Position numbers and translations under genes: made by a program. Below are positions 48,075 through 55,994 of a DNA stretch of 64,000 bases, piece after piece. Every line of letters begins with the position of its first letter. The first letter of the stretch is position 1. Origin of the DNA: DATLGB01 sp038258425 (GTDB lineage Bacteria > Actinomycetota > Thermoleophilia > Solirubrobacterales > Solirubrobacteraceae); the NCBI GenBank assembly GCA_038258425.1, contig JBBSPV010000014.1, forward strand, positions 1 to 64,000. The letters are read 5' to 3'. Under the pieces are notes generated by a model. The model did not search any database. It saw nothing but the letters and a program-made list of their open reading frames with translations, and was not told the origin of the DNA.

Positions 48075-48119
48075 TTGAGTGACAGTGCTTGTGGGACTCT
48101 GGAGGTGTCCGGCCGCTAG
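48075..48119 (+). CDS. 14-residue ORF with an extended Shine-Dalgarno sequence
   Basis: TTG start, peptide MSDSACGTLEVSGR, stop TAG. It is preceded by AGAAAGGAGGTGGTCC (48055-48070), which matches the complement of the usual 16S 3' end in 15 of 16 positions, the strongest SD in the window. Spacing from GGAGG to TTG is 10 nt. The second half of the ORF pairs with downstream RNA (TCTGG with CCAGA, GGTGTC with GACACC). It could be a leader peptide that sets RNA folding, or a real micropeptide. Confidence 0.5.
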   Translation: MSDSACGTLEVSGR

Positions 48120-48264
48120 CCGGATTCGGGCCTCAGGCCCGAGCCGCTGGACAGGCCAGCGGAATCCAGACCGAGACACCCGCCTCGTCGGTGCCGGGAT
48201 TCGTCCCACCGGCGGCGCGGAAGCGCATACGCCGGCGTGGTGTTTCCAGCGATAGTCGGACGGA

Positions 48265-48290
48265 GGGCGCGGTTCGTCGAAGCCGCGCCC
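48265..48290 (+). terminator. Terminator of the structured RNA
   Basis: GGGCGCGG pairs with CCGCGCCC (8 bp, extended inside by TTC/GAA) and is followed by TTCGTCGTT. Confidence 0.6.
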
Positions 48291-48317
48291 TTCGTCGTTA
48301 ACTGGCCTCCGGCTCGG

Positions 48318-48323
48318 TAGCGT
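48318..48323 (+). promoter_or_regulatory. -10 box for the AlkZ-like gene (TAGCGT)
   Basis: TAGCGT ends 7 nt before the GTG at 48331, so the downstream gene has its own leaderless promoter after the RNA terminator. Confidence 0.45.
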
Positions 48324-48330
48324 CCGGGCC

Positions 48331-49467
48331 GTGGCCGCTCCGCTCTCCGACGAGGCGCTCAACCGGGCGACCCTTGCGCGCCAGGGGCTTCTGGAGCCCC
48401 TTGAGTTCGGCGTCGCGGACGCCGTCCGGGCGGTCGGCGCCATCCAGGCGCAGCAGTGGGGGGCGGTGCCCGTCGCGCTCGCGTCGCGGCTCGCGAGGTT
48501 CGAACCAGCGAGCCTGTGGTCCGCGCTGGAGGCGGGCGAGCTCGTGGCCGGTATCGGAATCCGCGGCACCCTGCACCTCGTGCCGGCCGTCGATCACGCC
48601 GACTACGCCGCCGTCGCTCGTGCGGGTGGCGTCGGAGGTGCGTGGGGCGCCTGGCCCGTCGCCGAGGTCGACGCCGCGATCGCCGGGGCGGTCCTGTCCG
48701 CCGCGACGCCGGGGCCGGTCGCGCCGGCCGCCATCGCCGCGGCGGCGGAGGCATGGGTCGACGCGAACCCGCGTGCCCTCGACGACGCGGCCCTCGAGGC
48801 GCGGCGCAAGGTGAAGTGGCGTCCCCTCGCGCGCCGGCCGGACCTCGTGCGCGTGCCGGCCGGCGGCGCCTGGTCGGCGAAGACGCCCCCCTCGAGCGCG
48901 GCGGCGACGTGGGCGGGAGAGGGCTGGCGCGACGCACAGGCCGCGCTGCGCGCCTGCGTCCTCGCGCACCTGCGCGCCTTCGGCCCGGCGGGCGCCGAGG
49001 ACGCGGCGAGCTGGCTCGGGTCCTCCGTCGGGCCCGTGCGCAGCGCCCTGGCCGACCTGACGGGCGACACCGCCGAACTCGAGGCCGCGGACGGGCGGAC
49101 GCTCTACGACCTGCCGGACGCGCCCCGTCCTGGGCCGGACGCCGAGACCCCGCCCCGCTTCCTCGCGGCCTTCGACTCCCTGCTCCTCGCCTACGCCCCG
49201 GGCCGGCGCACCCGCATCATGTCGCCGGACATGCAGGCCGTCGTCTACCGGCCCGGGAACCTGCGCATCGACCCGGCCTTCCTCGTGGACGGCATGGTGG
49301 CCGGGACGTGGTCGCTCACCGTCAAACGGCGTGAGGCGCGCATCGGCCTGCGGCCGGCCGGCCGGCTGACCAAGCGCGCGCTCTCCGGTCTCGTGGCGGA
49401 GGGCGAGCGCCTGGCGCGGTCCGTCGCGCCGGAGGCCCGGGCGCATGGGGTCGTCGTCGAGTCGTGA
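48331..49467 (+). CDS. Winged-helix DNA-binding domain protein (HTH_42; AlkZ/YcaQ-related)
   Basis: The family includes DNA glycosylases that unhook interstrand crosslinks. The 378-residue protein has LARQGLLEPLEFGVADAVRAVGAIQAQQWGAVPVAL (the QxQ-like AQQ motif), GIRGTLHLVPAVDH, RRKVKWRPLARRPDLVRV, LAAFDSLLLAYAPGRRTRIM and FLVDGMVAGTWSL. The catalytic residues of AlkZ cannot be placed with certainty. The GTG follows a TAGCGT -10 by 7 nt. Confidence 0.82.
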   Translation: MAAPLSDEALNRATLARQGLLEPLEFGVADAVRAVGAIQAQQWGAVPVALASRLARFEPASLWSALEAGELVAGIGIRGTLHLVPAVDHADYAAVARAGGVGGAWGAWPVAEVDAAIAGAVLSAATPGPVAPAAIAAAAEAWVDANPRALDDAALEARRKVKWRPLARRPDLVRVPAGGAWSAKTPPSSAAATWAGEGWRDAQAALRACVLAHLRAFGPAGAEDAASWLGSSVGPVRSALADLTGDTAELEAADGRTLYDLPDAPRPGPDAETPPRFLAAFDSLLLAYAPGRRTRIMSPDMQAVVYRPGNLRIDPAFLVDGMVAGTWSLTVKRREARIGLRPAGRLTKRALSGLVAEGERLARSVAPEARAHGVVVES

Positions 49468-49477
49468 GCTCCCGCGG

Positions 49478-49894
49478 TCATCGAGCGGGGGTCCAGATCG
49501 AGTCGAACCCGGCCGGGTCGAGCGGCAGCAGCCAGCAGGCCGCGAGCCGTCCGTCCCGCACGTGGTAGAGGCCGACCGTCGACCATTCGCGCTCCCGCCC
49601 GCCGATCACCGCCGTGCCGTCGGTCAGCGCGGCGAGGTGGTCGCCGCGGCCGACGAGGACGTCGCGGCGGTGCATCCGGAACGTCGCCGCAGTCAGCTCA
49701 CGCCGGAGGGCCATGTAGGCGAGCACCGCGTCCAGGCCGGCGTGGTCTCCGGCGATCGGGCTCGTGCCCGGCACGTGCCATTCGACGTCCGGCGCCAGCA
49801 GCTCGCGCAGGCGCCCGGCCTCGCCGCCGGCGTAGAAGGTGCCCTGCGCGCGGTGCAGGGCGGCGAGGAAGGCTTCGGCGGCGGCCGGGTCCAC
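49478..49894 (-). CDS. NTF2-like (SnoaL-type) protein
   Basis: The 138-residue protein has AEAFLAALHRAQGTFYAGGEAGRLRELLAPDVEWHVPGTSPIAGDHAGLD, the classic NTF2-like opening, and WSTVGLYHVRDGRLAACWLLPLDPAGFDSIW. Such proteins are small cone-shaped enzymes or binders. The GTG at 49894 has GAGG 8 nt upstream. It is 10 bp downstream of a TetR gene and so likely part of its regulon. Confidence 0.85.
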   Translation of the reverse strand: MDPAAAEAFLAALHRAQGTFYAGGEAGRLRELLAPDVEWHVPGTSPIAGDHAGLDAVLAYMALRRELTAATFRMHRRDVLVGRGDHLAALTDGTAVIGGREREWSTVGLYHVRDGRLAACWLLPLDPAGFDSIWTPAR

Positions 49895-49904
49895 GCGGCG
49901 ATCC

Positions 49905-50495
49905 TCAAGCTCCGCGGAGGATGGCGCGGGCGGCCTGCTCGACCAGGTCCTCGGCCCGGGCGGGGATCCCACCGCCGCCCGTCCTCAGGTGCCGGCGCAC
50001 GACGGCGTACGGGAGGTCGACCGCGACGAGCACGACCTGCGCGAGCCGGTCCGCGCCGCCGAGTCGCCCGGCGGCGTCGCGGAGCGCGGTCTCCAGCTCA
50101 CCTTGCGCGGCGTCGACGCGGGCGCGCACGGCCGGCGGCCATGCCGCGGATCCGAGCTCCTCGGGCCCGCGCAGCAGGATCCGCGCATCGGCGGGGTGCT
50201 CGCGGCTGTAGGTCACGACGTGGCGGGCGGCCGCCATGCAGGCGTGCGCGGGCGGGTCTCTCCCGAGGGCGCTGAGGAAGCCGGCCTGAAAGCGCGTGAC
50301 CGTGCGCAGCCAGACCGCTCCGAGCAGGGCCGCCCGCGCACCGAACCGGTGGTACAGCGAGCCGCTCGGCGCGCCCGTCGACCGGGCGAGGCCGGCCATG
50401 GTCACCGCGGCCGGGCCCTCGCCGGCCGCGAGCGCGACGGCCGCGTCGAGCAGGCGCTCGGTGTCGTACAGCCTCGGTCTTCCCACGCCGCGCAT
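49905..50495 (-). CDS. TetR-family transcriptional regulator
   Basis: The 196-residue protein has an N-terminal HTH (AAVALAAGEGPAAVTMAGLARSTGAPSGSLYHRFGARAALL, about 17-57) with the typical GSLYHRF helix and a divergent ligand domain. Ligand unknown. It is divergent from an NTF2-like gene and upstream of another, an arrangement that suggests it represses both. The ATG at 50495 is chosen because the 53-bp spacer with its promoters lies just upstream. Confidence 0.9.
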   Translation of the reverse strand: MRGVGRPRLYDTERLLDAAVALAAGEGPAAVTMAGLARSTGAPSGSLYHRFGARAALLGAVWLRTVTRFQAGFLSALGRDPPAHACMAAARHVVTYSREHPADARILLRGPEELGSAAWPPAVRARVDAAQGELETALRDAAGRLGGADRLAQVVLVAVDLPYAVVRRHLRTGGGGIPARAEDLVEQAARAILRGA

Positions 50496-50548
50496 CGTCT
50501 GGTACACATAATAGCGACGAGCCTTCAAAATACGAGGAGGAACCCACC
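50496..50548. promoter_or_regulatory. Divergent promoter/operator region between tetR and an NTF2-like gene
   Basis: This 53-bp A+T-rich spacer has TATTAT on the minus strand (50515-50510) and CATAAT on the plus strand overlapping it, as well as GTACAC; an SD GAGGAGG lies before the plus gene. A TetR operator in this overlap is likely. Confidence 0.45.
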
Positions 50549-50935
50549 ATGCGCGACACCACCGCCGGCGCGCGACAGCTGTACGCGGCGCTCGCCGCCC
50601 GCGACCCGGGCTCGATCCTCGCCGCCCTGAGCGACGACTTCGTCGGGCGCGTCAGTGACGGCATGCCGCTCGCCGTCGGCGGCCGCCACGACGGCCCCGA
50701 CGCGATGCTCCGAGAGGTCTGGGCCCCGATCTTCTCCGCCTATGACGTGCACCTCGACGTCGACGCCTACCTGCCGTCGGGAGACGACGTCGTCGTCGCC
50801 CTCGGCCACTACCGCGGGACCGAGCGGGCGACGGGCCGGGCGCTGGACGCCCGCTTCGCCCACGTGCTCACCGTGCGCGGGGAGCGCGTGACCGGCCTCG
50901 AGCAGATCACGGACACGCGGCGCTGGAGCGCCTGA
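50549..50935 (+). CDS. NTF2-like (SnoaL-type) protein
   Basis: The 128-residue protein has ARQLYAALAARDPGSILAALSDDFVGRVSDGMPLAVGGRHDGPDAML, the family's helical start, and DDVVVALGHYRGTERATGRALDARFAHVLTVRGERVTGLEQITDTRRW, the ketosteroid-isomerase-like beta sheet. Substrate unknown. SD GAGGAGG is 9 nt before the ATG. Confidence 0.88.
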   Translation: MRDTTAGARQLYAALAARDPGSILAALSDDFVGRVSDGMPLAVGGRHDGPDAMLREVWAPIFSAYDVHLDVDAYLPSGDDVVVALGHYRGTERATGRALDARFAHVLTVRGERVTGLEQITDTRRWSA

Positions 50936-50950
50936 GGCCGTCCGGAGGCC

Positions 50951-51541
50951 TCAGGCGGTCTGCAGGTACGGCCGCCAGGTCGTCGGGATCGTCGGGCTCG
51001 CGAGCTGGATGAACACGTGCGGGTTGGGCATCCGCGGCCGCGTGCGCGGGTGCATGCCGATCTGGTGCGGCAGCCGGTCGCCCTTGCGCCGATTGCACGG
51101 CGCGCACGAGGCGACGATGTTGTCCCACGTCGAGTCGCCGCCCTTGGAGCGCGGGATCACGTGGTCGACGGTCAGCGTCGTCCGCGCGCCGCAGTACTGG
51201 CACATCCAGTCGTCGCGGGCGAAGACGGCGCGGCGCGTGATCTTGCGGCGGTGCGGATCGCGTGGTACGCGCACGTAGCTCACGAGCCGGATCACGTAGG
51301 GCCGCGGGAGCATCCCGGTCGCCCAGTGCAGATCGCCCTCGCCACGCTCGAGGATCTCGGCCTTGCGCTTGAGCATGAGTACGGTGGCCCGCCGCACGGT
51401 GCAGACGTTGATCGGCTCGAACGTCGCGTTGAGCACCAGCACCCGACCACCAGTCCAGCGCGAGCCGCCGGGCTCAGGCCCGTGCCGCTGATGATCGATG
51501 AGCGACACGGACCCCAGTGGAGCTGGGATCGCGCTGGTCAC
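50951..51541 (-). CDS. HNH endonuclease
   Basis: The 196-residue protein has a variable N-terminus, VLVLNATFEPINVCTVRRA (the conserved VLNxxxxPxxV), and an HNH zinc finger: CQYCG, LTVDHVIPRSKGGDSTWDN and CAPCNRRKGDR. Free-standing proteins of this class are common in actinobacteria and probably cut DNA in recombination or defence, but the role is not known. A TACACT -10 box (51558-51553) precedes the GTG. Confidence 0.9.
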   Translation of the reverse strand: MTSAIPAPLGSVSLIDHQRHGPEPGGSRWTGGRVLVLNATFEPINVCTVRRATVLMLKRKAEILERGEGDLHWATGMLPRPYVIRLVSYVRVPRDPHRRKITRRAVFARDDWMCQYCGARTTLTVDHVIPRSKGGDSTWDNIVASCAPCNRRKGDRLPHQIGMHPRTRPRMPNPHVFIQLASPTIPTTWRPYLQTA

Positions 51542-51552
51542 GGCTGCGCGGC

Positions 51553-51558
51553 AGTGTA
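51553..51558 (-). promoter_or_regulatory. -10 box for the HNH gene (TACACT)
   Basis: TACACT on the minus strand, 11 nt before the GTG start. Confidence 0.45.
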
Positions 51559-51598
51559 GATGACCGCCCGGCGCGCCACGCCGCCGCGCAATCCGGGA

Positions 51599-52438
51599 TC
51601 AGGCGGCCGGATAGCTCCCGAGCACCTTGACCGTCTGGGCCTGCTCGCGGAGCGCCGCAACGGCCTCCGTGACGGCCGCGGACGCCGCGGCGCCGTCCAG
51701 ATCGGCGAAGAACATGTAGTGGCCGAGCCCGAGCCGGCGGGGCCGCGACTCGATGCGGGTGAGGTTGACCCCGCGGGAGGCGAACTCCGACAGGCAGCGC
51801 ACGAGCCATCCCGCACGCTCGTCGCCGGCGCCCCACCACACGACGCTCGTCTTCGTGGCCGGGCCCATCGGCGCCACGCCGTTGCGCGCCAGCCAGACGA
51901 AGCGGGTAACGTTGCCCGGCTCGTCCTGGACGCCGTCGCGCAGGACGACGGCGCCGTGCAGCTCGGCGGCCAGCGGCGTCCCCAGGGCGGCCGCCGGTCC
52001 CCGGGCGACCTCGCCGGAGGCGACGAGCCGCACGGCCTCGGCGGTCGAGGAGACGTCGAGCACCGTGGCGTCCGGCAGCGACTCCCGCAGGAAGCGCCCG
52101 CACTGGGCGTTGGCCTGGGGGTGGGAGAGGACGCTGCGCAGCGCGCCGAGCTCGACGGCCTCGCGGGCGATGAGCGCATGCACGACCGGGAGGACGACCT
52201 CGCCGACGATCCGGACGTCGTCCGTGCCGGCGGCGAGCGCGTCGAGCGTCGGGCCGACCGCACCCTCCAACGAGTTCTCGATCGGGACGAGCGCCCGCTC
52301 CGCCGCCGCGGTCTGCACGGCGAGCACCGCGTCGTGGACGGTCGGCGCCGGGACGGCCTCCCAGCCGGCGGCGCGCGGATCGCCGCACAGGGCGGCGTGG
52401 CTGTAGGTGCCGGCCGGCCCGAGGAAGCTCGCCCGCAT
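51599..52438 (-). CDS. pheA: Prephenate dehydratase with ACT domain
   Basis: Converts prephenate to phenylpyruvate in phenylalanine synthesis. The 279-residue protein starts MRASFLGPAGTYSHAALCGD, has ALVPIENSLEGAVGPTLD (active-site N-S), the TRF motif NVTRFVWLAR, and a C-terminal ACT domain with RGVNLTRIESRP (ESRP, Phe binding) and YMFFADLDG. The ESRP motif implies feedback inhibition by phenylalanine. It overlaps the DUF4446 gene by TGATG. Confidence 0.97.
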   Translation of the reverse strand: MRASFLGPAGTYSHAALCGDPRAAGWEAVPAPTVHDAVLAVQTAAAERALVPIENSLEGAVGPTLDALAAGTDDVRIVGEVVLPVVHALIAREAVELGALRSVLSHPQANAQCGRFLRESLPDATVLDVSSTAEAVRLVASGEVARGPAAALGTPLAAELHGAVVLRDGVQDEPGNVTRFVWLARNGVAPMGPATKTSVVWWGAGDERAGWLVRCLSEFASRGVNLTRIESRPRRLGLGHYMFFADLDGAAASAAVTEAVAALREQAQTVKVLGSYPAA

Positions 52439-52965
52439 CAGAACGTGTCGAGCGTGCGGGAACCGATCTCACCGGCGAGCGCCATCCGCACGGCCTCGGC
52501 CTCCTCCGGGGAGAGCTCGAGCTCCCCGCTGCCGGCGATCACCTGCTTGCAGTACACGCGCGCCGTGTCCCGGTGTGCGATCGAGGAGACGACGACGCCG
52601 TTGTGCTCGGCGTCGAGCAGCGCGATCGAGGTCGACTGGTGGCCGCTGAGCTCGCCGTAGGCGTCGTAGCGGACGAGGGCGCGGAACGCGATGGCGCCGT
52701 CGAGCCGGTGCTCGGCGCTTCCCACCCGCTCCTCGAGACGCTCCGCGAGCTCCTCCGTGCGCTCGTGCAGCGCCTCGAAGGCGGCCTGCAGGGCGCTGGC
52801 ATGGCCGACGAGGTCCTGTCCGTCGCGCCCGCCGAGGACCGCCCGCTGGTCCGCCCGCAGCCGCCGCATCCGCAAACTCAGGACGGCGAGCCAGATCAGC
52901 GCCACGAGGGCGCCGCCGGCCGCGGCGAGCGCGACGATGCCGGGGCCGTCGGTGAAGCCGCTCAT
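52438..52965 (-). CDS. DUF4446-family membrane-anchored protein
   Basis: The 175-residue protein has one N-terminal membrane segment (IVALAAAGGALVALIWLAVLSLRM, about 9-32), a coiled-coil (about 50-85), and the family domain FRALVRYDAYGELSGHQSTSIALLDAEHNGVVVSSI with the C-terminal ELSPEEAEAVRMAL. Its function is not known. It overlaps pheA by one base, a pairing seen in other actinobacteria. Confidence 0.85.
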   Translation of the reverse strand: MSGFTDGPGIVALAAAGGALVALIWLAVLSLRMRRLRADQRAVLGGRDGQDLVGHASALQAAFEALHERTEELAERLEERVGSAEHRLDGAIAFRALVRYDAYGELSGHQSTSIALLDAEHNGVVVSSIAHRDTARVYCKQVIAGSGELELSPEEAEAVRMALAGEIGSRTLDTF

Positions 52966-52979
52966 GCGGGCCGCCGAAC

Positions 52980-54134
52980 TTACTGGAACAGCACGTTGTA
53001 CGTCGACGTGTTGTTGTCGGTCTTCTTCTCGCCGGGGACGGCGCCGACCTTCACGGTGACGGTGTAGACCTCGCCCGTCCGCGGCTTGGAGGAGAGCTTG
53101 ACCTCCGCGGTCGCGTCCGCGCCCTGGGCGACCTGGGCGACGGTGTCCTTGCCCGTGATCGGCTTGCCCTGGCCCTCCAGCGTCACGGCCACCGGGACGT
53201 CGAACTCATCGTTCTCGCCCTGATTGGAGAACTTCACGCTGAAGACCAGGTCGCCCGAGGCCGGCACGCGGTTGGAGGCCGGGTCGGGCTGCAGCGCCAC
53301 GCCGTCCACGGTCGTGCCCGTGAGCCCGGTCCCGTGCAGGCCGGGAGCGACCGTCTTGCTCGTCTGGCGCCCACTGCCATTGTTGGAGATGCGCGTCCCG
53401 AGCTGGTCGGCCACGAAGCTCGGCTGCAGCCAGTCGAGACTCGGGAGGAAGCCGGCGGTCGACACGGGGTCCGCGACGACGTCGTTGCTCGACAGCGTGT
53501 CGCGCACCAGGGGCGTGACGCGGGCGCGGATGAGCGTGTCGGAGGCGGAGAAGGCCTGCATCTCGCCGGCGATGCCCTCGATGGCGCGGTCCGCGACGTC
53601 GCCCTCGTTGCCGAGCGCGGTGGCGATCCGCTTGGCGACGTACTGCAGGCCGTCCCGCCGCAGCTCGAGCGCGATCAGCAGCGACTGCTGGGCCGCGTCC
53701 AGGTCGCCCGGCGTCGAGAGGTTCTTCGCGCGCTTGAGCTCGGTGTCGGCCTCCGCCCGCAGGCTCGAGACGGTGGTCTGCAGGTCCTCCGGCGACTGGC
53801 TCGAGCCCTGCCCGAGGGTCTCGAAGAACTTGCGCCCGACCTGGGTGTCGGACTGGGTGACGAGATCGGACGCCTCGCGGTTGTAGTCGCGCAGGGCGTT
53901 CTTGCGCCGTGAGTCCTGGCAGGCGTTGAAGATGAGGATGAGCAGGACGAGCAGCAGCAGCCCGAGGCCGGCCGCCACGAGCCGGCGGGTGCGCAGGGTC
54001 TGGGCGTCCGCGCCGCCGCCGCGACCTCCGTCGTCCGCCCCGTCGCCCCCGCCGCCACGCCGCGCGGACGCCGAGCGGCGCGGGCGCGATTCACGTTGGA
54101 CGGTGGTCGGCTCGTCGTCCTCGAAGAAGGACAC
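52980..54134 (-). CDS. Membrane-anchored extracellular protein with a CARDB-like C-terminal domain
   Basis: The 384-residue protein starts VSFFEDDEPTTVQRE and has an Arg/Gly-rich cytoplasmic region, a membrane helix (LVAAGLGLLLLVLLILIF, about 60-77), a long helical part (about 90-250) and a C-terminal beta domain like CARDB/APHP (GDLVFSVKFSNQGENDEFDVPVAVTLEG to TDNNTSTYNVLFQ). The GTG has AGGAG 10 nt upstream, and CATACT (54176-54171 minus) is a fair -10. Function unknown; external adhesion or scaffold is possible. Confidence 0.75.
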   Translation of the reverse strand: MSFFEDDEPTTVQRESRPRRSASARRGGGGDGADDGGRGGGADAQTLRTRRLVAAGLGLLLLVLLILIFNACQDSRRKNALRDYNREASDLVTQSDTQVGRKFFETLGQGSSQSPEDLQTTVSSLRAEADTELKRAKNLSTPGDLDAAQQSLLIALELRRDGLQYVAKRIATALGNEGDVADRAIEGIAGEMQAFSASDTLIRARVTPLVRDTLSSNDVVADPVSTAGFLPSLDWLQPSFVADQLGTRISNNGSGRQTSKTVAPGLHGTGLTGTTVDGVALQPDPASNRVPASGDLVFSVKFSNQGENDEFDVPVAVTLEGQGKPITGKDTVAQVAQGADATAEVKLSSKPRTGEVYTVTVKVGAVPGEKKTDNNTSTYNVLFQ

Positions 54135-54251
54135 GGTGATGGCTCTCCTGGCTGCCGGCGGTCGGGACGCAGTATGCCCCCGCCGCCGGTCGGCTCCCAT
54201 GTTCGGCGTCGGCGCGGAGGGGCCTGCACCCCCGCGGCGAATCCTAGCCGC

Positions 54252-55988
54252 GTGTCCTTGACGGAGGAACGGGAGGCGGTCACCGCGACCGCCGGGCCGC
54301 TGGCGCTTCATCGCTACCGGCTGGGCCGGCGGCTCGGGGCTGGCGGGTTCGGCGCCGTGCACGAGGCCCACGACGAGCGCCTCGACCGCCGGGTCGCCGT
54401 CAAGGTCATCCCGGCGGACGGGTCGGCGCCCGAGCGCGCGCGCCGCGAGGCGATGGCCGCCGCCCGCCTCGAGCACCCCGGGATCGTCGCGCTCTTCGAC
54501 GCCGGGGAGGACGCCGGCGCGCGCTACCTCGTCTCCGAGCTCGTCGACGGGCGCACGTTCGCCCAGCTGCAGGCCGACGGCGAGCTGTCCGACCGCGACG
54601 TCCTGCGCGTCGGCCTCTCCCTGTGCGACGCGCTGGAGCACGCCCACGAGCGTGGCGTCGTGCACCGCGACGTCAAGCCGCAGAACGTCATCGTCCCGGA
54701 CCGCCCGCGCTCCTGGCGCGGGGCGGCGAAGCTCACGGACTTCGGCGTGGCCACGCTCGCCGGCGACGACGCGCTGACCCGCACGGGCGACGTGGTGGGG
54801 ACGCTCGCCTACATGGCTCCGGAGCAGGCATCGGGCAAGCGCGTCGACGCCCAGGCCGACGTCTACGCGCTCGCCCTCGTGCTCTACGAGGCGCTGGCCG
54901 GCGTCCATCCCGTCCGCGGCTCGACGCCCGCCGAGACCGCCCGCCGAGTCGGCGGCCCGGTCGCGCCGCTGGCCAGGCACCGCCGCGACCTGCCGCCCGA
55001 GCTCTGCGCGGCGCTGGACCGCGGGCTGCGGGTGGCCCCGGTGCACCGAGGCACGCTCGAGGAGCTCGGCGACGCCCTGGAGGACGCCCTCGTCGAGGTC
55101 GCAGACGAGGGCGGCGCCGTCGCCCGCCACCCGGCCGAGCGCGCGCCCTGGCTGCCGCCGGTCCCGCGCGGGCTCCCGCGCCTGCTGCACGCCGCGGCGA
55201 CCGGGGCGCTCGTCGCCGTCACGGCCGCCCTCGCCGCGCCGCAGTCCGAGCTGCCCTGGCTGCCGGCCGCGGCCGGCGCCGCGCTCGTGACGCTCCTGCT
55301 CCCGCGCCTCGGGTGGGGCCTTGCCGTGCTGGGCACCGCCGCCGGCCTGCTGCTGGCGCCGGCCTTCGGCGGCGAGGCGGCGGCGGCCGGCACCGCGGTG
55401 GTCCTGCTCGCCGCGGCCCTCCCCGTCCCCTTCGCGCTGGGCCGGTCGCCGCGGGCGTGGACGCTGCCCGCGTTCGCGCCGCTGCTCGGCCTCGCCGGGC
55501 TCGCCGGCGCCTTCCCGGCCCTGGCCGGCCGCGCCCGCCACCTAGGAGAGCGGGCCGCCCTCGGTGCGCTGGGCGCCTGGTGGCTGCTGCTCGCGGAGAC
55601 CCTCACCGGCCACCGCCTGCTCTTCGGCCCACCGACCGGGGCGCCCCCGGCCGCGGCGGCCCAGGAGGCCATCTCGGAGGCGGCGGCGACGGTGGGCGGC
55701 GTCTTCACCAGCGGCGGCGTCGTGCTGCTCGCGCTGTGGGCCGCGGCGGCGGTCGCGCTTCCGTGGCTCGTGCGGGGCGTGAGCCTCGCCGCGGACCTCG
55801 TCCTGGCCACGGCCTGGAGCGCCGGCCTGGCCTCGGCGACCGCCGCGCTGGGGACGCGGCTCGGCGCGCCCGAGCCGCGCGGGCTCGTGGTCACCGCGCT
55901 GGTGGCCGGCGTGGCCGCGGTCGTGGGCGCCCGCACGGCGGAGGACGCGAGCCTGCGATCCTCTGCGGCGGATGACGACCGGCCCTGA
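54252..55988 (+). CDS. Ser/Thr protein kinase with a polytopic membrane C-terminus
   Basis: The 578-residue protein has a complete kinase domain: LGAGGFGAVHEAHDE (glycine loop), VAVKVI (ATP Lys), VVHRDVKPQNVIV, LTDFGVATL (DFG) and GTLAYMAPEQASG. After residue 300 come at least six hydrophobic segments (for example ALVAVTAALAA and LAVLGTAAGLLLAPAF) with no PASTA or sensor domain. The GTG at 54252 is chosen; TTG 54258 is another option. It heads the plus-strand cell-growth block and may be the pknA-like partner of PknB. Confidence 0.88.
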   Translation: MSLTEEREAVTATAGPLALHRYRLGRRLGAGGFGAVHEAHDERLDRRVAVKVIPADGSAPERARREAMAAARLEHPGIVALFDAGEDAGARYLVSELVDGRTFAQLQADGELSDRDVLRVGLSLCDALEHAHERGVVHRDVKPQNVIVPDRPRSWRGAAKLTDFGVATLAGDDALTRTGDVVGTLAYMAPEQASGKRVDAQADVYALALVLYEALAGVHPVRGSTPAETARRVGGPVAPLARHRRDLPPELCAALDRGLRVAPVHRGTLEELGDALEDALVEVADEGGAVARHPAERAPWLPPVPRGLPRLLHAAATGALVAVTAALAAPQSELPWLPAAAGAALVTLLLPRLGWGLAVLGTAAGLLLAPAFGGEAAAAGTAVVLLAAALPVPFALGRSPRAWTLPAFAPLLGLAGLAGAFPALAGRARHLGERAALGALGAWWLLLAETLTGHRLLFGPPTGAPPAAAAQEAISEAAATVGGVFTSGGVVLLALWAAAAVALPWLVRGVSLAADLVLATAWSAGLASATAALGTRLGAPEPRGLVVTALVAGVAAVVGARTAEDASLRSSAADDDRP

Positions 55989-55994
55989 CTGCGC

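Larger units (their letters stand above)
48050..48299 (+). ncRNA. Candidate structured RNA (~250 nt) with an internal mini-ORF and its own terminator
   Basis: After its own -10 box the segment holds a 16-nt complement of the 16S 3' end, a 14-codon ORF, and a chain of stems: CCGGC/GCCGG over the ORF stop (48109-48123); TCGGGCC/GGCCCGA (48126-48142); CCGCTGG/CCAGCGG (48144-48162), both enclosed by GGATTC/GAATCC (48122-48127 and 48162-48167); a UUCG-capped GGGA/UCCC hairpin (48196-48207) closed by CGGT/ACCG; a GCGC-GGAA-GCGC hairpin closed by CCGGCG/CGCCGG (48209-48235); and a terminal 8-bp stem. Several stems exclude one another. The next gene has its own leaderless promoter. Not matched by me to T-box, 6S, SRP or RNase P RNA. 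Confidence 0.55.

Noticed and set aside
48050..48299. T-box riboswitch, SRP RNA, 6S RNA or tmRNA
   Set aside because: No T-box sequence, no SRP apical motif, no tag/resume ORF with tRNA-like ends, and not a single long bulged hairpin.
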